A stretch of DNA of 9,058 nt from an uncultured Prevotella sp. (GTDB taxonomy: Bacteria; Bacteroidota; Bacteroidia; Bacteroidales; Bacteroidaceae): contig CALFUF010000098.1 of the NCBI GenBank assembly GCA_937916405.1, positions 1 to 9,058 of the forward strand, read 5' to 3'. Positions 6,469 through 9,058 of this stretch are shown here, piece after piece. The notes under the pieces are model-generated. The model saw only the letters and a list, made by a program, of their open reading frames with translations, was not told the origin of the DNA and did no database searches. The position numbers and the translations under genes are program-made. Each line of letters begins with the position of its first letter. The stretch's first letter is position 1.

Positions 6469-8263
6469 TCTTCAACTTATTATAGTCCACACTGTTCTTC
6501 AGCAGTCGAGGGCGTTTCTCGTTATACGCACTATTCAGCACATCATAGTCTTTCCGATAATTCTTGGAGTGAATACCGCCTAAAAACATCAGGGTATGGG
6601 GCAACAGGTCGGTCATGTAGGGACGATGGCAGTAGCGTTTGATAGCCTCCCATCCGTAAGGATGCGTCTGCCGGTACTCCTCCGATGCCCATATCCAGAA
6701 GGGTATCTCAAACTCCTCGCGAGCCAACCGATAGTCAATGGCTGCAGAATGCATGCGCCCGAAGAAATCGAGCGTACCGCTGAAGCATTCCTCTCCATGA
6801 TCGGGCATATAAATGACAATAGCATTCTCGCCTTCAAAGCGGCGGATTATCTCGTCTACTATAGAATCGTTATAAAGGGTAGCATTATCGTAATCGGCAT
6901 TTATCTGAAGGCGCTTCTCGGGCAGCTTCTTTTCAGGATAGTCAGCCGCTGTAAACTTGCGACGCGTATTCCGCGGGAAACGTCCCAGATAGTCTACATG
7001 CTGTCCCATCAGATGAAAGATGGTAAGCTGGTGATCCCTGTGTGGCAGGGCATCATACGCTTTCAAGAGTCCCTCATCATAACGGTGAAGTCTGGCGTTG
7101 CGCGTGTCAAACAACTGTTGACTTAGTTCTGGGTGATTGAGGAAAAAGCCCCCGCTGAAATCATAGACTGCCTCGCCTGCCTTGGGCAAGAACTGGTTGG
7201 TGAGGAACGTCACGTGATAACCCGCCTTACGAAACACCTCAGGGAACATCGGACTGTCGCTCCAATCTCCCACATCACCAACAGCATGCAGAGAGAAAAC
7301 ATGTTTAAAAACAAAACTCGTCAGATTCCATGGGGCTACCACATCAGTGAAGGCTATCAACGTACTGTCCTGCATCCGACGAAGTTGTCGAGGGGTGGTA
7401 GGTTTGTCGTAGCCATAGAGCTGAGAGCGATGCTTATTATAGCTCTCCCCTATGATAAGTACAATTTGCGGACTGCGGAAAGAGCAACTGTCAACTTGCA
7501 CCTTCTCTGTGGCATTCACCAGATGTTCCAGTTGCTGAGAAGCCAATTTATTAGCATAAACACTAAACACCATGCGGTGGATAGGCAGATAGAGATTAGC
7601 ACAGCCTTTCGTGGTCAATTCATGTTCCACCTCACCCAGATTCGACTTCGTCATCAGTCGGTGAATGGCCTGTTTGTTGGGCCAGCAGGCTGTGGCAGTA
7701 TAACAGAAAATGCCAAATGCCAGAATTCCCAAGACGGCTTGGGAATAAAGAACGACGGGCTCTGCAAATCGCAGATGAATTTTCTGTGCACGCTGTTTTA
7801 GCCAAGTACTGCACACTGCCCATATCACATGCAGAAGGGCGACGAGGAATATCAACCCTGTCTTGGATGTCAGCAGATCCCATCCTAAATAAGCTTCCAG
7901 AAATTCCTCTGCCTCCCGCCCTGTTGTCTCCAGGAAGAGCATCAACATGGTGGGGGTTAGGGTTGATTCGAAATGCACATAACAGAACATGTCTATCAAG
8001 GCTACCACATAGAAGACGACCGTCAACAGCAGACGCACCCATAGCCGTATCTTTCTAGGAATCAATGCCAATACGGCACAAACAAGATATAGATCGAAGA
8101 AAAGTTCTGTAGCGGATAGGTCATAAGGTTTGGCTCCTCGCAAATGCAGACGAATTTCTGTCTGTGTGCAGAGGTAACCAAGGGCAAACATAAAGATGAA
8201 GAAGGCGCCATTTACCCGTAGTGGTCGCCACAACAATCCGACTATCTGCAATAACCGCTTCAT
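6458..8263 (-). CDS. Phosphoethanolamine-transferase-like sulfatase-fold enzyme (601 aa)
   Basis: Inner-membrane metalloenzyme of the EptA/CptA type, which transfers a phosphoryl head group (usually phosphoethanolamine from phosphatidylethanolamine) to lipid A, core sugars or other glycolipids on the periplasmic face. About five N-terminal membrane helices (roughly 19-35, 51-69, 74-95, 135-152, 170-190) precede a periplasmic alkaline-phosphatase/sulfatase-fold domain. Expected metal and catalytic residues are visible: IGES (E273), APWNLTS with T315 as likely nucleophile, MGQH (H422), PDHGEE (D488, H489) and RMHS (H505). The C-terminal DYD and KRPRLL stretch (572-587) resembles CptA-like members. 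The usual CGT nucleophile context of EptA/MCR is replaced by WNLT, so head group and acceptor may differ. The start overlaps the nadD stop in ATGA, just after a run of seven A residues on the coding strand. The stop overlaps the acyltransferase start by 11 nt. Confidence 0.88.
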   Translation of the reverse strand: MKRLLQIVGLLWRPLRVNGAFFIFMFALGYLCTQTEIRLHLRGAKPYDLSATELFFDLYLVCAVLALIPRKIRLWVRLLLTVVFYVVALIDMFCYVHFESTLTPTMLMLFLETTGREAEEFLEAYLGWDLLTSKTGLIFLVALLHVIWAVCSTWLKQRAQKIHLRFAEPVVLYSQAVLGILAFGIFCYTATACWPNKQAIHRLMTKSNLGEVEHELTTKGCANLYLPIHRMVFSVYANKLASQQLEHLVNATEKVQVDSCSFRSPQIVLIIGESYNKHRSQLYGYDKPTTPRQLRRMQDSTLIAFTDVVAPWNLTSFVFKHVFSLHAVGDVGDWSDSPMFPEVFRKAGYHVTFLTNQFLPKAGEAVYDFSGGFFLNHPELSQQLFDTRNARLHRYDEGLLKAYDALPHRDHQLTIFHLMGQHVDYLGRFPRNTRRKFTAADYPEKKLPEKRLQINADYDNATLYNDSIVDEIIRRFEGENAIVIYMPDHGEECFSGTLDFFGRMHSAAIDYRLAREEFEIPFWIWASEEYRQTHPYGWEAIKRYCHRPYMTDLLPHTLMFLGGIHSKNYRKDYDVLNSAYNEKRPRLLKNSVDYNKLKNEK

Positions 8264-8808
8264 TTTTTTGCGTATAACCGTTCTACATCCTTTATAATAT
8301 TGTCAGGCACCAATCCTTCAACGGACTCACCTCGTCTCACCCGTTCCCTGATCTCTGTACTGGATACAGGCAACAGGTCAGCCTCGATAGTTCCTGCCTG
8401 TCCGTCACGAGGATAGACTATCACATCGTGCTTCCTCAGGATATCCTTCCAGTGGTACCAGCGGTCAAAGCGCTCCCAGTTGTCACCTCCTATCAATAAG
8501 GTAAAGGCGCAGTCCGGGTAGTCTTCCCTTAGATGTCGCAGTGTATTCCAAGTGTACGAGGGCTTAGGCAGATGAAACTCATAGTCACAAGCCTCGATAC
8601 CCTCAATGTCAACCAAAGCCTTCTGGGCAAGTTCAAAGCGCAGGTCGTCATCCAACAGACCTGACGACTCCTGCTTTAGGGGATTCTGTGGGGACACCAT
8701 CAGCCATATCTCCTCCAACTCCGTCTGACGGAGAATCTCCTTCGCCAGTGCGATATGTCCGCAATGGATGGGGTTGAACGAGCCGCCGAAGATGCCTATC
8801 CGCTTCAT
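8260..8808 (-). CDS. nadD: Nicotinate-nucleotide adenylyltransferase
   Basis: Cytosolic enzyme of NAD biosynthesis that joins nicotinate mononucleotide and ATP to give nicotinate adenine dinucleotide and pyrophosphate. The nucleotidyltransferase signature GGSFNPIHCGH (8-18) supplies the ATP-binding HxGH-type motif. KPSYTWNTL (82-90) and IGGDNW (106-111) match the substrate-binding region of NadD. SSTEIRERV (149-157) is the C-terminal ATP-binding motif. The length of 182 aa is slightly short for the family but complete. The start is in ATGA, overlapping the gmk stop, and its own stop overlaps the start of the transferase gene. The gmk-nadD adjacency is common in Bacteroidetes. It is expected to be essential, so polar effects on the downstream envelope genes should be considered. 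Confidence 0.96.
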   Translation of the reverse strand: MKRIGIFGGSFNPIHCGHIALAKEILRQTELEEIWLMVSPQNPLKQESSGLLDDDLRFELAQKALVDIEGIEACDYEFHLPKPSYTWNTLRHLREDYPDCAFTLLIGGDNWERFDRWYHWKDILRKHDVIVYPRDGQAGTIEADLLPVSSTEIRERVRRGESVEGLVPDNIIKDVERLYAKK

Positions 8809-9058
8809 CTCAAAAAGTCTTGTACGATCTGTAGAGTCTCTTGCTTTGCTGTCGCTAAGTCATCATTGACGATGATGCGGTCAAACTGAGGGGCGAAGGT
8901 CTGTTCATACTCCGCTTTGGCAAGTCGTTGCTCGATAGCCTCTGGCGTATCAGTGCCACGTCCTTCCAGACGACGACGCAGTTCTGCTACGGAGGGCGGT
9001 TGGATAAACAGGCTCAACGCCTCGTCGCCATAGTGTTTCTTGATGTTCACACCGCCTT
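8805..9058 (-). CDS. gmk: Guanylate kinase, C-terminal part (partial)
   Basis: Phosphorylates GMP to GDP with ATP in the cytosol. The open frame runs to the window edge, so the P-loop and GMP-binding N-terminal half lie outside. Visible residues begin GGVNIKKHYGDEALSLF and continue with IQPPSVAELRRRLEGRGTD, the conserved guanylate-kinase segment in which the Arg-rich RRRLEGRGTD contacts ATP. Next comes EAIEQRLAKAEYE, and the closing region FDRIIVNDDLATA matches the family's 'D-xxhxNddL' element. A GTG at 9048-9050 could be taken for a start, but it is an internal valine codon: the frame stays open upstream (GGV) and half of the enzyme would be missing. The stop overlaps the nadD start in ATGA. 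Confidence 0.94.
   Translation of the reverse strand, partial: GGVNIKKHYGDEALSLFIQPPSVAELRRRLEGRGTDTPEAIEQRLAKAEYEQTFAPQFDRIIVNDDLATAKQETLQIVQDFLR

Larger units (their letters stand above)
2021..9058 (-). other. Predicted seven-gene coupled operon, gmk to membrane paralog
   Basis: Seven - strand genes are chained stop-over-start. The overlaps are 4 nt (ATGA) at 8805-8808, 8260-8263, 5383-5386 and 4802-4805, 11 nt at 6458-6468, and 8 nt at 3441-3448. No gap exists in which a promoter or terminator could sit outside coding sequence. This predicts a single transcript with translational coupling, starting upstream of gmk beyond the window. Promoters inside genes cannot be excluded. Confidence 0.75.

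Noticed and set aside
6596..7126. 176-residue + strand open frame
   Set aside because: A shadow of the same transferase gene: it overlaps the region encoding PDHGEE and has no coherent domain.
7133..7801. 222-residue open frame on the + strand opposite the phosphoethanolamine-transferase-like gene
   Set aside because: It is antisense to well-conserved coding sequence, including the IGES metal motif region. No family features and no operon context support it.
7758..8165. Two similar stretches of about 30 bases in the transferase gene (near 7758-7787 and 8134-8163), encoding QKIHLRFAEP and TEIRLHLRGA
   Set aside because: The match needs several gaps and mismatches and has no flanking similarity, so chance or codon-use similarity is the simplest explanation.
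9048..9050. GTG as a start for a short 81-residue protein
   Set aside because: The frame remains open to the window edge and the residues before it (GG) continue the guanylate kinase match, so it is an internal codon of gmk.

Overview
The window looks like chromosomal DNA of a Bacteroidetes bacterium, most likely Prevotella or a close relative. The gmk-nadD pair, the protein families present, the lack of clear Shine-Dalgarno sequences and the moderate GC content all fit that group. This is a judgement from sequence character, not from a database match. The DNA is almost wholly coding: the longest gap between genes is 7 bases, so there is no intergenic promoter or terminator to annotate.

Left block, + strand, 1-2029. 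The 3' end of an unidentified gene overlaps by one base (TAATG) a GT-A-like glycosyltransferase of the 'hemolytic protein HlpA-like' type. A family 2 glycosyltransferase follows 7 bases later. This looks like the end of a glycan (capsule, O-antigen or exopolysaccharide) biosynthesis operon.

Right block, - strand, 9058 down to 2021. Seven genes lie in one chain in which every stop codon overlaps the next start. The order is: guanylate kinase (gmk, 5' part outside the window), nicotinate-nucleotide adenylyltransferase (nadD), a membrane-anchored sulfatase-fold phosphoethanolamine-transferase-like enzyme, an acyltransferase-3 membrane protein, a HAD-IB phosphatase, and two tandem paralogous polytopic membrane proteins of unknown function. 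The two paralogs share conserved Asp, Arg-His-Pro and Asn-Glu motifs that suggest GT-C-type glycosyltransferases. The two blocks converge, and their last genes overlap by 9 bp.

Inferred theme: two essential nucleotide and cofactor genes head a translationally coupled string of five envelope-glycolipid modification genes (phosphoryl-head-group transfer, acylation, dephosphorylation, and probably lipid-linked sugar transfer). The strongest candidates for undescribed biology are the tandem GT-C-like pair with its HAD-IB partner, and a perfect 13-bp inverted repeat with a 17-nt loop inside the acyltransferase gene. Reversing that 43-bp segment would swap a short peptide without breaking the reading frame. 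No RNA gene, CRISPR array, insertion sequence or phage gene was seen.
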